DNA of 64,000 bases, taken from assembly GCA_029258925.1 (NCBI GenBank), contig JAPDJV010000014.1, positions 1 through 64,000 on the forward strand. The letters are read 5' to 3'. A program made the translations under genes and the position numbers. The notes under the pieces are model-generated. The model made no database searches and was not told the origin of the DNA. It saw only the letters and a program-made list of their open reading frames with translations. This DNA is from Thermoproteota archaeon. GTDB lineage: Archaea; Thermoproteota; Thermoprotei_A; EX4484-217-1; JAPDJV01. This document shows, piece by piece, positions 54,411-63,666 of the stretch. The first letter of the stretch is position 1. Each line of letters opens with the position of its first letter.

Positions 54411-55022
54411 ATGATGGAACAACTTTACACAATGAAGGAGGCATCGAAGCTGTTAGGTGTCCATATTAGGACGATCCAGAAGTGGGATAGAGAGGGTAAG
54501 ATTAGGTGTGTCAGAACTATTGGTGGGAAGCGTAGAGTTCCCGAATCAGAAATAAAGAGGATTTTAGGGATTCACGAGGAAAGGAAGATAGTGGGTTATG
54601 CAAGAGTATCATCACGCACTCAAAAGGACGATTTAGATAGACAAGTTGAACTCATCAAGAAATATGCTAAAGAGAGAGGCTGGGAGATAGAAATTCTCAT
54701 AGACATAGGTTCAGGACTAAAGGAGGATAGAAGAAACTTCCAGAAGCTACTAAGGATGGTTATGAACAGGGAAGTTTCTAAGGTCATTATAGCGTATCCA
54801 GACAGACTAACGAGGTTTGGATTCAAGATTTTAAATGAATTCTTCAGGAGCTACGGAGCGGAGATAGTAGTTATAAATAAAGAAGAAAAGACACCACAAG
54901 AAGAGTTAATCGAAGATTTAATCACAATAATTTCCCATTTCGCTGGAAAACTCTACGGGATGAGGAGTCATAAGTATAAGAAGGTGGTGGAAGGTGCAAA
55001 GAAGCTCATACAGGATTGTTAG
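54411..55022 (+). CDS. tnpA: IS607 transposase, serine recombinase with MerR-like N-terminal domain
   Basis: The 203-residue protein has an N-terminal MerR-like helix-turn-helix ([25 protein letters not shown]) and a serine recombinase catalytic domain beginning [18 protein letters not shown] with Ser67/68, then [16 protein letters not shown] and [23 protein letters not shown]. This domain order, with the DNA-binding domain first, is specific to IS607-type transposases. The start is ATG 54411 or 54414. The end overlaps tnpB by 29 bases. All catalytic features seem intact. Confidence 0.92.
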   Translation: MMEQLYTMKEASKLLGVHIRTIQKWDREGKIRCVRTIGGKRRVPESEIKRILGIHEERKIVGYARVSSRTQKDDLDRQVELIKKYAKERGWEIEILIDIGSGLKEDRRNFQKLLRMVMNREVSKVIIAYPDRLTRFGFKILNEFFRSYGAEIVVINKEEKTPQEELIEDLITIISHFAGKLYGMRSHKYKKVVEGAKKLIQDC

Positions 55023-56337
55023 CTATAAAATAAGACACGACTACAATGTTGGAGAGTTCTTAAACAGCTACAAGCACCTTCTCCAGAAGGCAATAGACGA
55101 CATCTGGGATAATATGGAGTGGGTTGAAAAGAAGCAGAGAAACTATTACGTGATTAAACGTGGAAAGAGGAAAATAAGGAAACACTATTATGTCAAGAGA
55201 TTGATTCCAATAATTCCGAAATCCAGGGAATTCAAGAGAGCTTTAAGAAGTCAACTACTCGAAGACTGGAACTACGCATCTCACTACGTTGATTCAGCGA
55301 TAAAAACTGCTTATTCGATATTAAACTCGTGGAGGAGAAATTACATCAAGGGGAAGAGAGGAAGAAACAAACCTGTAGTAAAGAGGAAGTTCGTCAGAGT
55401 AAAAGAAACGCTTTACAGATTTAGAGATGGGAAAATAACTATTACAATAAAACCTCGTCAGTTCTATCTTGAGTTTGACCTCTCAAAAGCTTGGTTTAAG
55501 AATAGGATCAAAGGTTGTGATTTAGGAGAGTTAATCCTTAAGGAGAGTGAGTTGATTATAACGTTCAGGAAACCGCTAGGAGAGGAAAAGGTATCTGAGT
55601 GTATAGGTTGGGACTTGAACCTATTTAGTATGGATGGATTCTCTCCGAGGTATGGCTGGATTAGAGTAGACCTCAGATATCTTTACCACATACATAGGGT
55701 ACATGAGGTCAAGAGAAGGAGAGTGCAAAGCAAAGCTTCGAAGAAGAGCTCATTGAAAACCATAGTCTCAAAACATGGAGAGAGGGAGAAGAACAGGGCA
55801 AGAGATTACATCCATAAATTAACAACTCAATTGTCTAAGATGTTCCCGAATGCTGTACATGGCTTTGAGGATTTGGACAAACAAGGGATGCGTAACAGGA
55901 GTAAGAAGCATAACAGGGATGTTGCCAAGCAAAACTGGAAACAAATAATTCAATATATGAGTTATAAATCTAGAGTAAAGCTTGTCGATCCAAAGAACAC
56001 GAGTTCTACCTGCCCTGCATGTGGAGGAAGGATGATGAAGCTCCGAGGGGGGCAGGTAGTTAGATGTGAGAAGTGCGGTTTAACTTTAGACAGACAATTA
56101 TGCGGAGCGATAAACATCTACCTTAAGATGTGTGGTTTCCCTCCCTCTCCAAGCACCTTCTACCGTGTGGTGATTAGAAAGATGATCCCTCAGTGGAAGG
56201 TGCGGATGAGGGGAGGGAGAGGGGTTACCACGAATGGGGGCAAGGACGATGACATGCCCCCAATGAACCCAAGAGGAGGACCAAACCTGATGAACCCCCA
56301 AGGCTTACATAGGCTTACCAAAGCCTATGTAAGCTGA
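54994..56337 (+). CDS. tnpB: TnpB, RNA-guided RuvC-like nuclease
   Basis: TnpB proteins are RNA-guided DNA nucleases encoded in IS200/IS605 and IS607 elements. The 447-residue protein keeps the RuvC residues: Asp207 ([10 protein letters not shown]), Glu292 ([11 protein letters not shown]) and Asp366 ([13 protein letters not shown]). A zinc ribbon uses Cys340, Cys343, Cys358 and Cys361 (TCPACGG and CEKCG). The C-terminal tail is rich in Gly, Pro and Asn and overlaps a structured RNA region. Start is GTG 54994, inside tnpA. The usual catalytic triad is complete, so it is probably active. Confidence 0.92.
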   Translation: MQRSSYRIVSYKIRHDYNVGEFLNSYKHLLQKAIDDIWDNMEWVEKKQRNYYVIKRGKRKIRKHYYVKRLIPIIPKSREFKRALRSQLLEDWNYASHYVDSAIKTAYSILNSWRRNYIKGKRGRNKPVVKRKFVRVKETLYRFRDGKITITIKPRQFYLEFDLSKAWFKNRIKGCDLGELILKESELIITFRKPLGEEKVSECIGWDLNLFSMDGFSPRYGWIRVDLRYLYHIHRVHEVKRRRVQSKASKKSSLKTIVSKHGEREKNRARDYIHKLTTQLSKMFPNAVHGFEDLDKQGMRNRSKKHNRDVAKQNWKQIIQYMSYKSRVKLVDPKNTSSTCPACGGRMMKLRGGQVVRCEKCGLTLDRQLCGAINIYLKMCGFPPSPSTFYRVVIRKMIPQWKVRMRGGRGVTTNGGKDDDMPPMNPRGGPNLMNPQGLHRLTKAYVS

Positions 56338-56345
56338 ACCCCTTT
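56190..56345 (+). ncRNA. Probable omega-RNA (reRNA) region of the IS607 element
   Basis: TnpB guide RNAs are made from the 3' end of tnpB and the element's right end. Here the last 150 bases are G-rich on the plus strand with several self-complementary runs. They end in a perfect hairpin of 14-base arms (56303-56316 and 56321-56334, loop ACCA) that covers the tnpB stop codon. The guide would be the flanking host sequence just past the right end, starting near 56346. The RNA is inferred from position and structure. Confidence 0.5.
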
Positions 56346-56617
56346 AATTCCATATAGACGGGAAACACATAAACAAAATACCTCCACTATAGGTAGGTGA
56401 TTTATTAAGCGACATATCCTAGTGAGTTAATTAAACATTTCACGAGCACTTCAGATGGATAAATCTTCCATTTATTATCATGTTAAGAGTTTCACGATGA
56501 TACTTAGTAAATTCCTTTAAGTAGTAATATTTATGATGGCGAGCGTTGAAAAGAGAGAAGTGTGAAATCGTAAAATATCATGGAGGATTATAAGGGCAAG
56601 AATATAGGGAGTAAAAT

Positions 56618-57898
56618 ATGAGCGGGAGAAACTATCATTGTAGAATATGCTTCTTATGTTTACTTCTTGTAATAACACTATTAACAGTGTGCTCATCTAC
56701 CATTGCTGGAAATAGAGGTCTCTCTCAACATCAAAAAATAATTGTTGTGGAGTTGGATGGAGTTGTAGATAAGGGCATGGTTGAATTATTGAGGAGAGGA
56801 TTAAATGAAGCAGCTGGCGTTAACTCGAGTATAGTTGTATTGAAGTTGAATACTTATGGAGGTTATCTTTCAAGCATGGACGAAATAATATATTTTATAG
56901 CATCCTCCAAGAAAACTATTGTTGCATGGATTCCCCCCGGGGGAAAAGCGGTTTCAGCAGGAGCATTCATAGCCCTGTCATGCGATAAAATATATGTTGG
57001 ATATCTTTCAACAATGGGTGCGTGCAGACCATCCCCGGAGGACAATAAAACCCTTTCATACGCCATATCTCGTATTAAGAGCATAGCTGAAGCAAAGTGG
57101 AGTAAAAACGACGCTAGAATTAATCTAGTTGTAAAAATGGTAACGGAGAATAAGGCGTATTCTTGGAGAGAACTGATAGATCTCAAAATTGCTGACGGAA
57201 TAGCTAATAATACTGAGCAGCTTCTAGGAGAGATAGGCTGCGGGAATGCCAGTATAATTAGTATTAGCCCAGGTATCTACGAGCAGTTCTCAAGCTTAAT
57301 ATCTGATCCCTCTATAGCCATACTCCTCATTGTACTAGGCGGAGTTATGATAGGTTTAGAGCTGGTTGCAGCTGGATTTCAAGGATTAGGTGTTTTAGGC
57401 TTAGTTCTAGCACTAGTTGGTTTATACGGACTCGGATCGATTGGCGCGAGCGCATTGGTGATCGCCCTCATATTAGCGGGACTAATATTTATTATAGTGG
57501 AGTTAAGCCAGCCCGGCATACAGGTTTTCGGAATTACAGGCCTAGTGCTTCTAGCAATAGCATACTTCCTAGCATACTATGAGCAACCATATGCCGCCGC
57601 GAGCATTGTTTCATGGATTAGCATTTTCATTATTGCAGGTGTGATCATAGCAATGTTTTTCCTATCGATAAAAATCCATGAGGCTATGAAAAAGGAAGTG
57701 AAGGGTCCTATAGAGAGAGTCATTGGATGCAGGGGAATTGCGAAGACACTTATAGAACCAGGTAAGGTGGGCGTGGTCTATGTTGAGGGAGAGGACTGGT
57801 CTGCAACATCTGATGAACACATTGAGGCAGGAGAGGAAGTGGAGGTTATAGCTGTAAGAGACTTAACATTGATTGTTAGAAAAGCCAGAAAAACATAA
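56618..57898 (+). CDS. NfeD-type membrane serine protease
   Basis: The 426-residue protein has an N-terminal signal-like helix, a ClpP-class protease domain with the Ser in KAVSAGAFIALSCDK (Ser113) and substrate loop LNTYGGYLSS, a membrane region with about four helices (around 230-355) and a C-terminal OB-like domain (GVVYVEGEDWSATSDEHIEAGEEVEVI). Its partner is the stomatin-like gene 68 bases downstream. In Pyrococcus the NfeD homologue cleaves the C-terminal part of its stomatin partner. The substrate is inferred from that pair. Confidence 0.88.
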   Translation: MSGRNYHCRICFLCLLLVITLLTVCSSTIAGNRGLSQHQKIIVVELDGVVDKGMVELLRRGLNEAAGVNSSIVVLKLNTYGGYLSSMDEIIYFIASSKKTIVAWIPPGGKAVSAGAFIALSCDKIYVGYLSTMGACRPSPEDNKTLSYAISRIKSIAEAKWSKNDARINLVVKMVTENKAYSWRELIDLKIADGIANNTEQLLGEIGCGNASIISISPGIYEQFSSLISDPSIAILLIVLGGVMIGLELVAAGFQGLGVLGLVLALVGLYGLGSIGASALVIALILAGLIFIIVELSQPGIQVFGITGLVLLAIAYFLAYYEQPYAAASIVSWISIFIIAGVIIAMFFLSIKIHEAMKKEVKGPIERVIGCRGIAKTLIEPGKVGVVYVEGEDWSATSDEHIEAGEEVEVIAVRDLTLIVRKARKT

Positions 57899-57965
57899 AG
57901 TAGGCCTTCTTCTTCCATATCTCTTAAGGGCAAAAGCAACAACATTGATCTGGGGGTCATGTAAC

Positions 57966-58829
57966 ATGGATCTGGCAAGCATTATACTACTGTTAATAGT
58001 TCTGATAATAATTGTTACAGCAATAAGGGCAAGCATAAAGGTGGTTCCCCAATACGAGAGACTTGTCGTCTTCAGGCTTGGAAAGGTTATAGGTATAAAG
58101 GGTCCAGGCCTAGTATTCCTAATACCCTTCATAGATAGAGCAGAACGCATAGATTTAAGAGAGAGATATATTGAAGTTGAAAGACAAACGTGCATTACAC
58201 AGGATAATGCCCCAGTCGACATAGACCTGCTAATCTACTTCAAGGTAGTTGACCCGGAGAAGAGCGTGGTAGAGGTTCAAAACTTTGAGGGAGCAGCTAC
58301 AGGAATAGCTACGACAACTCTAAGAGCTGTTGTAGGAGATATAACTTTGGATCATGTCCTAGCTAGGAGAGAATACATCAATGAAGTTCTTAGAAGCAAA
58401 CTGGACGAAGTGACCTCTAGGTGGGGAGTAAAGGTTACAGCAGTTGAAATAAGGGAGATATTGCCACCAAGAGAGGTGCAGGAGGCTATGATTAGACAGA
58501 TGAGTGCTGAGAGAACTAGGAGGGCTATGATAACTGAAGCTGATGGTAAGAAGGAGGCCACTATAAGGGTTGCTGAGGGAGAGAAGATGGCTGCTATTTT
58601 AAAGGCGGAAGGGGAGAGGCAAGCCTTATTGTTAAAGGCAGAGGGCTACGCTTCTGCTTTAAGGAAGATTAGTGAGGCAGCAGCTGACATAGATAAGAAT
58701 ACTATGATACTCCAGTATCTTGAGGCGTTCAAGGAGATAGCCTCAGCTCCATCATCTAAAATACTTATACCAATAGAGATCACAGAGATCGTAAAACCCA
58801 TCAAGAGACTTCTAGAATCTACGTCTTAA
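57966..58829 (+). CDS. Stomatin/prohibitin-like SPFH protein
   Basis: The 287-residue protein has an N-terminal membrane helix, the SPFH domain (VVPQYERLVVFRLGKVIG, GPGLVFLIPFIDRAERIDLRE, TLDHVLARREYINEVL), a coiled coil (EKMAAILKAEGERQALLLKAEGYASAL) and the closing IPIEITEIVKP. ATG 57966 follows GGGGGTCATG; the upstream frame is not used. It pairs with the NfeD protease upstream. The two probably act at the membrane as a quality-control or scaffold unit. Confidence 0.9.
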   Translation: MDLASIILLLIVLIIIVTAIRASIKVVPQYERLVVFRLGKVIGIKGPGLVFLIPFIDRAERIDLRERYIEVERQTCITQDNAPVDIDLLIYFKVVDPEKSVVEVQNFEGAATGIATTTLRAVVGDITLDHVLARREYINEVLRSKLDEVTSRWGVKVTAVEIREILPPREVQEAMIRQMSAERTRRAMITEADGKKEATIRVAEGEKMAAILKAEGERQALLLKAEGYASALRKISEAAADIDKNTMILQYLEAFKEIASAPSSKILIPIEITEIVKPIKRLLESTS

Positions 58830-59466
58830 AGAAGTTAATCACTAGTTTAGCTAAGTCCAATAAGTCACCCTTTTTTACCCAAATAACGGCTTTTTCGCCT
58901 ACTTGTCTATTACAAGTAAATGCCACACTTAAACCCACTATTCTAAACACTGGCACATCGAATATGCTATCGCCCACATAAACTGCTTCATTAATCTCAT
59001 AGCCCAAAACCTTGAGCCACGATCTTAGTACTTTATCCTTATCGAGCAGTGGAACTCTCATTATCCCCCTCCCAGTTAACAAGCCTCTCCTCTCTTCGAG
59101 ACCATTAGCTAAATAATGCTTAACTCCTAGCATCATTGAAACTCTTCTAGCTAAAATATCTAGACCGCATGAAAGTATTAATGGATCGAACCCCTCCTCC
59201 ACTAGTCTTCTAATAGCGCTCCCAGCTTCCTCTCTCACCCCTACATCCAATAATGCCTCCTCCACTTCATTTATTGTAAGAGGCTTTCTCCTCAGCCATA
59301 GCGATATATCTAATTCCATGAATTTCTTATAGTCTATTTTACCTTCTAAGTAGAGCCTCATATGTTCTTCATAGCCTTTTACTCCGAATAATCTATGTAG
59401 ATAGGTCCAGCTACTAGCTGTTTTAACAATAACACCGTCTAAATCAAATACTACAGCTCTTCTCAA
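58819..59466 (-). CDS. HAD-superfamily phosphatase, phosphoserine phosphatase-like
   Basis: The 215-residue protein starts RRAVVFDLDGVIVKTASSWTYLHRLFG with motif I, has a small helical cap (LEGKIDYKKFMELDISLWLRRKPL), motif II LILSCGLDILARRV and motif IV VYVGDSIFDVPVF. This is class IB, close to SerB. The catalytic Asp residues are intact. The start is TTG 59466; no ATG is available without losing motif I. The end overlaps the stomatin gene by 11 bases. The substrate is not certain. Confidence 0.82.
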   Translation of the reverse strand: MRRAVVFDLDGVIVKTASSWTYLHRLFGVKGYEEHMRLYLEGKIDYKKFMELDISLWLRRKPLTINEVEEALLDVGVREEAGSAIRRLVEEGFDPLILSCGLDILARRVSMMLGVKHYLANGLEERRGLLTGRGIMRVPLLDKDKVLRSWLKVLGYEINEAVYVGDSIFDVPVFRIVGLSVAFTCNRQVGEKAVIWVKKGDLLDLAKLVINFFKT

Positions 59467-59734
59467 CTTAGGCCCCCTTAATCAAGCCATCTTCTAATAA
59501 GGCATTGAGAATGTTGTAGAGGTTAAAAGATTATCGTCGTTCTTCGGCCTTGTAATTACTTAAAATAAGATTTGCATAATGTTTTCCAGCCCACCCTAAT
59601 GAGCTACACGTGCTTCTAACCATCAGATTATAAAGCTATCTTTAGAGAAGGCTAGGTCTCCATAAATATGTGACGAAATCTGCTTGAATTGTTCCTTCAG
59701 CATCCTTCATTTTTGAGTCCTGAATTCAATCGAA

Positions 59735-61387
59735 TTACATGAATGTTTTTATCATGCTTAAACACATGGAGTCGGATATCCAAATCAATAACATGCTCAA
59801 GATAGCGAAGAACACGGCATCAATAAGTCCATTCACTATTGATCCTCCTCTAGCTTTCCCCTCAAGTAAACCTAGAAGAATGGAGTTTATTGATGCCGAG
59901 AGGTAGGATGCGTCCTTTATAATTTTAGCCTGGCTCATCGTTGGGAATATTAGCGGTGCAAGACTGAATGTGTAAAAGTTAGCTAAATCGTGCATCCTAG
60001 AGAGCAGCATGATAACGGTGTTAACAGTATATGACACTGAAATTATCATTATAATGGCACATATTATACTAGTCAACCTATAACTACTAGCATACCTTAG
60101 CATAGATCTTATAGAGAAGGATATTCTCTCGAAAAACGATGCAAGGCAGTCTAAGGTTTTTGGATCAGCTCCCATATCTTCAGCTTCGTCGAGTAACTCG
60201 AAGAATACTTTCACTATCCAGGGCATTTTTTCGACTACAACTACCTGCTTCAACGAGAAGCCTAGAGCAGGGTAAACAGAAACCCTCTTAATTAGTTCTT
60301 GTAAGGGTTGGGGATAAACGTTGTTCAATGCAACATACCTCAGAGCTTGTGTAGGGGATTTACCCTTCTTAGTTTCTTCTGCTATGTCTCTAGCAAGGGA
60401 CGCAAGCCCTATTATCATAGAGTTTCTTCTCACTTCCTTAGAGTAATATATTATTGATGATGGAAGGAATCCTGCTAAAACCCCTACAGTGAGAGAGACG
60501 TAAGCTGGCATATTCATCATGAGGAGGAGGAGACTAGTGGGAAAAACTATTATAAACGATATCATTAAGAAACTGTAGTTCTCCTTGTCTTCAAGTTCTT
60601 TAGGTAGAGAGGCCTCTATTAAGAATACTATGCCTGCTGTCATTAATATTGGAATGGTTATGCATGAGGCTATTAATAGCTCTACACCTTGAGAGCTGAA
60701 CGTTGCCCCTATGCCAATTAAGCTTATTGGGACTAAGATAAAAGCTATTATTTCTATACTTGTAATGAAGCTAAATTGATCCGGAAGCCTTGAGATACGG
60801 GATTCCAGTGATGATAATAAGCTTGATGCCTTTTCATAAAGTACATTATAAACTTCACCTCCACTTCTCTCTATTGCCGCAACTGATGTTATGTAGTTTC
60901 TAACACTTTTAGATGGATGGTTTTTACCATAAAATATTAGTGCATCTATGGGACTCAAAGCATATAATGCTCTAATCTTCTCGACAATTCTGGCTTCTCT
61001 CGCAAATCTTTTTAGAGAATTGAAATATTTCAGTCTGCTGAAAGCGTAGGTTGGCGATATACCTACTGCTGAGGCCATGGCTAGAAATTCTGCAACAAAT
61101 GGGAGCTCCTTCTCGCACTCAGACACTCTCTTTCTTACAAGAAGTAATGGTATCATGAAGGCAACAATGAGAGGTGCGAATATTAAAGCTAGGGACAATG
61201 ATAGTAATATTGGGTTTTCGTTAAACATAAACAACGTAACTACTGTTCCCATAATGGATAAAAATATTAATATCTCTACTAGGGTGGTATAAGAGCGTAT
61301 GTTAATACTTGCATCCGCTTGGAAACAGTGCTTTCTTAATGTCCTTTCTATTTTCCTGTGAAAACTATTAGATCTCTTTTTAATCAT
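59735..61387 (-). CDS. TadC-like membrane protein of pilus locus B
   Basis: The 550-residue polytopic protein has two T2SSF-like halves, each with a helical cytoplasmic part (about 120-215; 330-440) and paired membrane helices. It resembles the protein at 4020-5927 in length and layout. The start overlaps the end of the ATPase gene by four bases. It is the membrane platform of locus B. The assignment rests on the fold pattern and the neighbours. Confidence 0.82.
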   Translation of the reverse strand: MIKKRSNSFHRKIERTLRKHCFQADASINIRSYTTLVEILIFLSIMGTVVTLFMFNENPILLSLSLALIFAPLIVAFMIPLLLVRKRVSECEKELPFVAEFLAMASAVGISPTYAFSRLKYFNSLKRFAREARIVEKIRALYALSPIDALIFYGKNHPSKSVRNYITSVAAIERSGGEVYNVLYEKASSLLSSLESRISRLPDQFSFITSIEIIAFILVPISLIGIGATFSSQGVELLIASCITIPILMTAGIVFLIEASLPKELEDKENYSFLMISFIIVFPTSLLLLMMNMPAYVSLTVGVLAGFLPSSIIYYSKEVRRNSMIIGLASLARDIAEETKKGKSPTQALRYVALNNVYPQPLQELIKRVSVYPALGFSLKQVVVVEKMPWIVKVFFELLDEAEDMGADPKTLDCLASFFERISFSIRSMLRYASSYRLTSIICAIIMIISVSYTVNTVIMLLSRMHDLANFYTFSLAPLIFPTMSQAKIIKDASYLSASINSILLGLLEGKARGGSIVNGLIDAVFFAILSMLLIWISDSMCLSMIKTFM

Positions 61388-62322
61388 AACTCCTCCTCAC
61401 CTATCAGAATGCTTTTAACCTCAACTTCGATCGGGCCGTTGACATCTACTTCGACTCTATCTAGACTAAATGACTTTGGATTCTCATAGAATTTCCAGAA
61501 AAGTCTCGTAACTTCTCTGTAATCTAGGAGGTCCTCGTGAAACTCTGCTTCCCTTTTCAGATACTTGAGGAACTTGGCTCTAAGTAGGATTTGCTGGACA
61601 AATTCTTCTTTTGTAATACCTGTTTCATCTATTATTCTCCTAGCTGTAGGAACATTAGCTAACTCGTTAAGCCTGCAATGAGCTATAATATCTTCTGAGG
61701 GATCATGTTTGAACAATCTGTAGAAGTACACGATGTTACTATCTACATCAACGTCGTAGACACCTGATATTCTTCTGAGGAAAACCTTTCTGGGAACACC
61801 TCTTTCGTCCTCCTTTATTAAAGGCATCCTCCTTAACATTACTATGCATTTAAGTCCTCTTAATGCTCCCTTCTCTACGTTAAGCGGCTCCGACAATAAT
61901 CTTTGAATACATGCTTCAGGAGATTCTGCATGAAAACTTGTAATACCCCCATGGCCACTTAGAAGCGCATTAGCCCATATCTTCGCCTCTTCTCCTCTAA
62001 CCTCCCCAATTACAATATAATCAGCAGACAGCCTAAGAGCATGCTTAACTAACTTGAATATTCCAATACTACCTCTCTCGTCGAGGGTTACAGGGTCTCT
62101 TGTAACAAGTGGTATCCAGTAGGGGTGAGCCAATTTTAGTTCTGCCGTGTCTTCAATAGTCACGATTGTTGCTCTCTCCGGTATCATATTTGCTAAAGCA
62201 TTTATCATTGAAGTTTTCCCGGTGCCCATAGTCCCTGCTACTAGTATTGCTTTCCTGTGTTCAATCAAAGTCATAAGCCATGCTGCAACTATGGGATCTA
62301 TAGTCTCTTTAAGCAGCATCAT
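61384..62322 (-). CDS. Pilus-type secretion ATPase, catalytic half of a frame-split gene
   Basis: This frame holds the Walker A VAGTMGTGKTSM, Asp box TIVTIEDTAEL, Walker B YIVIGEVRGEEA and His box GHGGITSFHAES of a GspE/TadA ATPase. The protein fragment starts at ATG 62322, but homologous sequence (IGHRGSSLTIRKFPERPWSIT) continues in frame upstream to about 62390, where the N-terminal part is in another frame. There is no intein at the TIVTIED site, unlike the paralogue of locus A. Either the gene is broken, or a frameshift is programmed, or the sequence has a two-base error. Confidence 0.8.
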   Translation of the reverse strand: MMLLKETIDPIVAAWLMTLIEHRKAILVAGTMGTGKTSMINALANMIPERATIVTIEDTAELKLAHPYWIPLVTRDPVTLDERGSIGIFKLVKHALRLSADYIVIGEVRGEEAKIWANALLSGHGGITSFHAESPEACIQRLLSEPLNVEKGALRGLKCIVMLRRMPLIKEDERGVPRKVFLRRISGVYDVDVDSNIVYFYRLFKHDPSEDIIAHCRLNELANVPTARRIIDETGITKEEFVQQILLRAKFLKYLKREAEFHEDLLDYREVTRLFWKFYENPKSFSLDRVEVDVNGPIEVEVKSILIGEEEL

Positions 62323-62374
62323 GGTGATACTCCATGGTCTTTCAGGGAACTTCCTAATAGTAAGGCTCGAACCC

Positions 62375-62992
62375 CTATGTCCGATCTCTCTTATAAGTTA
62401 CAGTTAGTCTGTGTCCTTCAGGAAGCCTTATTGACAGCATGGGTTGATACACACTTATACTCTTCCCACTTAAATGTACAAGTTTTTCAACAAGTTTATC
62501 TAATTCCTCATCCGTGAAAACTATGTTGGATACTAGGGGGCCATATATTGAATGCATTATCCTGGCAGGCGTGTCTGGTCCGGGGATTTGAATGTCTTCA
62601 ACATAAGGGTCTTTAATAGCTGGTTGAAGAGCGCTGTATCCGGAGATCTCCCTAGATAGAAGGTACACTATTCTATCGTCGCTTATCCCAGCACTTATCA
62701 GAATTCTCTGTAGACCGTTCTCTTTAGACGAGATCACATCAGGTATGGTGAATATAAGGTTTTCAGCTTCTCTTTCAGCTGCTTCCAGCTCATACTCTGT
62801 TATAGGCGGATCATGTACTAGATATCTTCCATCACTTGTTATGAAGATTGTCGCTAAATCTATTTTATACTCGTCTATAACTGTGCTTCTTGTTGTTCCA
62901 TTGAAACTCTTTAGATCAGCGTGAACTACTTTAACCTTTAATCTCCTACTCTTCTCCACCTTCTTTGATAAGCTTATTCTTCTAAATACCAT
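62375..62992 (-). CDS. Pilus-type secretion ATPase, N-terminal half of a frame-split gene
   Basis: The frame encodes the N-terminal domain of a GspE/TadA ATPase (ITEYELEAAEREAENLIF, DRIVYLLSREISGYSALQPAIKDPYVEDI, LSIRLPEGHRLTVTYK). It ends at a TAG after KRDRT, just past a GA repeat (62385-62390). The normal continuation REIGHRGSSLTIRKF is in another frame. The start may be ATG 62992, preceded by GTGAT, or the upstream ATG 63010. Together with 61384-62322 it makes one complete ATPase of about 540 residues. Confidence 0.8.
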   Translation of the reverse strand: MVFRRISLSKKVEKSRRLKVKVVHADLKSFNGTTRSTVIDEYKIDLATIFITSDGRYLVHDPPITEYELEAAEREAENLIFTIPDVISSKENGLQRILISAGISDDRIVYLLSREISGYSALQPAIKDPYVEDIQIPGPDTPARIMHSIYGPLVSNIVFTDEELDKLVEKLVHLSGKSISVYQPMLSIRLPEGHRLTVTYKRDRT

Positions 62993-63066
62993 GACTATCA
63001 CTTCAAACATTAATTTAAATAAAAAAGCATTTGTTTAACTAAATTAAAGTCAGCTTTCTAGCGCTC

Positions 63067-63561
63067 CTACTCACCCAGATAGTACGATGAAAAGCTTATT
63101 GAGCCCTGATTCGTATGTAGCGATATGCCTGTTGTAGCGTTGCTTCTAATATTTCTCAGCTCCTCTGCATTGAAGTTTCCTATGGGTATGGAGATGACGA
63201 CTACGTGTGCCTCATCTCCTCTCGGCACTACAGGATACCCCGTCGCGTTAATTCCATCAACTTCTACAACGACGTGGCTTGGATCAAGCTGTATAGGTTT
63301 ACTCCCTCCCAATTGTATGGAGTACAGTGTTGCATTCCTGTTCCCCAAGTTCTTAACAGTAAACGTTATGTAAAGGTAATTGTCATCTTCGCTTATCGTG
63401 GATGTTCCAATAACTGTTAATATCCCCTGCTGGCTAGCGGAGAAGCCTATTTTAGTCATCCAGGCTACAGCTACTCCGGTTACTGCTAGAGCTGCTACTG
63501 TTACTAGTATTGCCACTATAGGTGTCGAAATTTCCCCCTTCCTAAAACTTATTATACGCAT
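63067..63561 (-). CDS. Type IV pilin-like protein of locus B
   Basis: The 164-residue protein has a class III signal peptide: MRIISFRKG, cut after Gly9, then EISTPIVAILVTVAALAVTGVAVAWM. The remainder is a beta-rich extracellular domain with N-x-S/T sites. ATG 63561 is preferred because GGGAGG lies just ahead; an ATG at 63573 is part of that site. It is followed on the same strand by the split ATPase and the TadC-like gene. Confidence 0.82.
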   Translation of the reverse strand: MRIISFRKGEISTPIVAILVTVAALAVTGVAVAWMTKIGFSASQQGILTVIGTSTISEDDNYLYITFTVKNLGNRNATLYSIQLGGSKPIQLDPSHVVVEVDGINATGYPVVPRGDEAHVVVISIPIGNFNAEELRNIRSNATTGISLHTNQGSISFSSYYLGE

Positions 63562-63586
63562 TTTTCCTCCCATTCCACAATAGGGG

Positions 63587-63596
63587 TTTATAAAAA
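63587..63596. promoter_or_regulatory. TATA box between deoxyhypusine synthase and pilin
   Basis: TTTATAAAAA at 63587-63596 is the best TATA sequence in the gap. It fits the plus-strand deoxyhypusine synthase (start near 63655-63667). Read from the minus strand, TTTTTATAAA would also suit the pilin at 63561, with a very short leader. Use by one or both genes is inferred. Confidence 0.4.
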
Positions 63597-63666
63597 CAGA
63601 CTGCTCCGAAAGTATTCAGAAAACATTATAGATGCAAGTGCTTTTCCATATAGGGTGGTGAGAGTA

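Larger units (their letters stand above)
54395..56345 (+). mobile_element. IS607-family insertion element (tnpA + tnpB)
   Basis: The element carries a serine recombinase of the IS607 kind followed by an overlapping tnpB. It begins where the encapsulin remnant breaks off and ends about a long hairpin at 56303-56334. IS607 elements lack terminal inverted repeats and target duplications, so exact ends cannot be set; the coordinates are approximate. Both genes look intact, so the element may still be able to move. Confidence 0.8.

Noticed and set aside
56346-56617. N-terminal half of encapsulin past the IS element
   Set aside because: Reading the minus strand in all frames gives only short frames, and no encapsulin-like start is visible.
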